Source: Bacteroidota bacterium (GTDB taxonomy: Bacteria; Bacteroidota; Bacteroidia; Bacteroidales; UBA12481). Taken from it: a stretch of 64,000 bases of DNA. The position numbers and the translations under genes are program-made. The notes under the pieces were generated by a model. That model was not told the origin of the DNA and did no database searches. It saw nothing but the letters and a program-made list of their open reading frames with translations. Below are positions 62,384 to 64,000 of the stretch, piece by piece. The stretch is taken from assembly GCA_018669475.1 (NCBI GenBank), contig JABHCC010000125.1, positions 1-64,000 on the forward strand, given 5' to 3'. Every line of letters begins with the position of its first letter. Position 1 is the first letter of the stretch.

Positions 62384-63376
62384 ATGAAAAGATCAAATTT
62401 AAAATTTCTTGTGCTCAGCATTCTCTGCGTTTCTCTGCTGGCCACATCTTGTAAAAAAGACCCAGTCCCGGTTAACGAAGCCCAGGTTTTAGTTGACTAT
62501 CTCGAATCAGCTGATTCACCACTAATGAAAGATTATGTAAGTACAGATATGCCAGCAATGATTCTGGCCAGCGATGTACATACCCTGAACCAAACCGGAC
62601 AGGTGTATATCATTGATATCCGTGGTGCTACTGATTTTGCAGCAGGTCACATTGCTAATGCGGTGAATGTATCTACTCTGGATATGCTGACTCATGTAGA
62701 TGGAGTTGATTTGACTACTTATGAAAAAGTAGCTATAGTATGTTACTCAGGACAAACAGCTTGCTGGACAACTTGTTTACTCAGAATTATGGGACATGGT
62801 AACGTTTATGCAATGAAATGGGGTATGTGCTCATGGCATGCTGATTTTGCCGGATCATGGCAAGGCAATATTACTAACTCACATGTTTCTGAATTTGTTT
62901 CAGAAGAAACAGCCAAAGGAGCAGCTGGTGATATGCCAACATTAACTACCGGATTCGAAACTGGTCAGGAAATTCTTGAGGCACGCGTTGCTGCTGTTTT
63001 CACTGAAGGTTTTGGTGCTGCCAAAGTAAGTAAAACTGAAGTATTCGGTGCATTAGACAGTTATTGCATTGCTAACTACTGGAGTGCTGAACATTATGCT
63101 GCACCCGGACACATTCCCGGAGCTATGCAGTATACTCCTAAACTATCAATGCAAGTTGGTGAAGATCTGAAAACTCTTTCAACTACCAAACCAGTTGTAA
63201 TTTATTGCTATACAGGCCAAACCAGTGCCAACCTGACTGCCTATCTGCGCGTTTTAGGATATGATGCTAAGTCATTGCTATATGGAGTAAATGGAATGGC
63301 ATATGATGAAATGGTTGCAGGATCAATGCCGCATTTCGGTGATGAGTATATTATGAATTACGATTACGTTCAGTAA
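62384..63376 (+). CDS. Lipoprotein with two rhodanese domains
   Basis: The lipobox ends at Cys23 (LATSC). Two rhodanese folds follow, each with a Cys active loop: CYSGQTA with Cys120, and CYTGQTS with Cys275. Rhodaneses move sulfane sulfur as a Cys persulfide, so the protein probably handles thiosulfate or polysulfide at the membrane surface. It is co-oriented with the multihaem cytochrome, consistent with an anaerobic sulfur or electron-transfer module (inference). Confidence 0.88.
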   Translation: MKRSNLKFLVLSILCVSLLATSCKKDPVPVNEAQVLVDYLESADSPLMKDYVSTDMPAMILASDVHTLNQTGQVYIIDIRGATDFAAGHIANAVNVSTLDMLTHVDGVDLTTYEKVAIVCYSGQTACWTTCLLRIMGHGNVYAMKWGMCSWHADFAGSWQGNITNSHVSEFVSEETAKGAAGDMPTLTTGFETGQEILEARVAAVFTEGFGAAKVSKTEVFGALDSYCIANYWSAEHYAAPGHIPGAMQYTPKLSMQVGEDLKTLSTTKPVVIYCYTGQTSANLTAYLRVLGYDAKSLLYGVNGMAYDEMVAGSMPHFGDEYIMNYDYVQ

Positions 63377-63393
63377 AAAGTTTTCTCATAGGT

Positions 63394-63590
63394 TGAACCG
63401 AGCATAACAAAACAAAACCATTGTGACGCTTACAAGGATGATGTTTGTTGTGCTGGAGTAATCCGGCAAATTGAATAAATATTAACGGATGAACCGAGCA
63501 TGACAAAAGGAACAATATTTTAACACACACGCAGCTGATTGTTTTTGTTGTGCGAGCTCCATCCGACAAGTAAAATTCAATATAAACGGA
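63394..63590 (+). repeat. Two tandem copies of the TGA...GGATGA repeat
   Basis: Copy 1 (63394-63489, 96 nt) and copy 2 (63490-63590, 101 nt) each run from TGAACCGAGCAT to AACGGA, with the next TGA following directly. Copy 2 is closely similar to the element between hisG and hisD (39957-40056). Copy 1 is more diverged but keeps TGAACCGAGCAT, GGATGATGTTTGTTGTG and the ATCCG...CGGAT stem. They fill most of the 302-nt gap between the rhodanese gene and the methyltransferase. Confidence 0.8.
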
Positions 63591-63597
63591 TGAATTT

Positions 63598-63627
63598 AAA
63601 GGCTGTCTTCGGACGGCCTTTTTTTTT
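63598..63627 (+). terminator. Terminator with UUCG tetraloop
   Basis: AAAGGCTGTC pairs with GACGGCCTTT around a TTCG loop (63598-63621) and runs into nine T in total. It ends the rhodanese transcript, after the repeats. Confidence 0.85.
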
Positions 63628-63678
63628 ATGTGTAATGCGTCTATATTTATCCGGCAGGAAAATAAATATATTACCAAA

Positions 63679-64000
63679 ATGTCTGATAAGCTGATCGATC
63701 AGGAAATCAATGATTTCTACAATGAAACTTCAGAGAACGATCGTTTGCTTTATGGATTAGGTCCGCTTGAATTTGAAAGAAACCAGGAACTAATTACTCG
63801 CTATTTACCAGCACAAAACAGTGTAATTGCTGACATAGGTGGTGGCCCTGGCATTTATTCTCAATGGCTGGCGAACAAAGGTCATACCCTACACCTGATC
63901 GACCCTGTTGCCAAGCACATAAAAGAGGCTAAAAAAAAGGCGGCTGCTATGCAAAATCCTTTTCAATGCCTATTGGGGGAATCAAGAAAGATTGACCTGC
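63679..64000 (+). CDS. SAM-dependent methyltransferase (partial)
   Basis: The ATG at 63679 opens a frame that runs past the window end (107 codons seen). It shows the methyltransferase motif I VIADIGGGPGIYS near residue 50 and an acidic strand LIDP near 74. The C-terminal part and substrate are unknown because the gene is cut. Confidence 0.75.
   Translation, partial: MSDKLIDQEINDFYNETSENDRLLYGLGPLEFERNQELITRYLPAQNSVIADIGGGPGIYSQWLANKGHTLHLIDPVAKHIKEAKKKAAAMQNPFQCLLGESRKIDL

Noticed and set aside
63394-63590. CRISPR array
   Set aside because: The two units are long (96 and 101 nt), similar along their whole length and have no unique spacers or cas genes nearby.

Overview
This 64 kb window comes from the chromosome of a Bacteroidota bacterium, most likely a free-living or gut/marine polysaccharide degrader of the Bacteroidales/Marinilabiliales type (inference). 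The grounds are a PorQ type IX secretion gene next to cmk, many short-signal lipoproteins, a GH95 fucosidase, an S1 sulfatase, a UxaC/UxaE uronate pathway, few Shine-Dalgarno sequences, and several promoters of the Bacteroidota form TTTG-N19/20-TAnnTTTG that can be read directly. I see no phage, IS element, integrase or CRISPR array. The gene content is mostly core metabolism plus carbohydrate utilisation.

Layout. 1-10.3 kb: a GH95 fucosidase lipoprotein; a minus-strand HAD phosphatase/phosphoglucomutase, GH65 phosphorylase and uridine-kinase-like operon; a divergent trehalose-6-phosphate synthase/phosphatase fusion; an S1 sulfatase. 10.3-22.7 kb: two beta-propeller proteins, an ABC-2 exporter pair, a membrane-anchored serine hydrolase, an unclassified 813-residue lipoprotein with a URO-D-fold partner, an MsbA-type ABC exporter and a small DUF5655 protein. 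22.7-28.7 kb: ChaN-like lipoprotein, then uxaC-uxaE divergent from a LacI regulator and a TlpA-like lipoprotein, with a LacI-type operator between them. 28.7-33.4 kb: cysteine synthase family enzyme, a hypothetical protein, a PQQ-like propeller lipoprotein and an acyl-CoA ligase.

33.6-41.1 kb: a candidate structured RNA of about 210 nt facing the end of a complete histidine operon hisGDCBHAF(IE). The operon has a promoter, a His-rich leader peptide (MNHRHHHSDVVPLCR) and an intrinsic terminator that together make a classical attenuator. Two of its gene junctions are filled exactly by copies of an intergenic repeat that recurs in tandem at 63.4-63.6 kb.

41.1-54 kb: HEAT/DUF1080 protein with a Gfo/Idh/MocA oxidoreductase, metallophosphoesterase, AI-2E transporter, flippase, Lon, ribosomal protein L31 type B, an acetyltransferase-fold protein and tRNA-His. 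53.8-60.1 kb: EamA transporter, porQ-cmk, pfkA, priA. 60.1-63.4 kb: a Crp/Fnr regulator with an FNR-type box in front of it, divergent from a 10- to 11-heme lipoprotein cytochrome and a double-rhodanese lipoprotein, probably an anaerobic redox/sulfur module. The window ends inside a SAM-dependent methyltransferase.

The observations most worth following are the unassigned structured RNA (33634-33780 core), the TGA...GGATGA intercistronic repeat family, the his attenuator, and the FNR-box-controlled cytochrome/rhodanese module.
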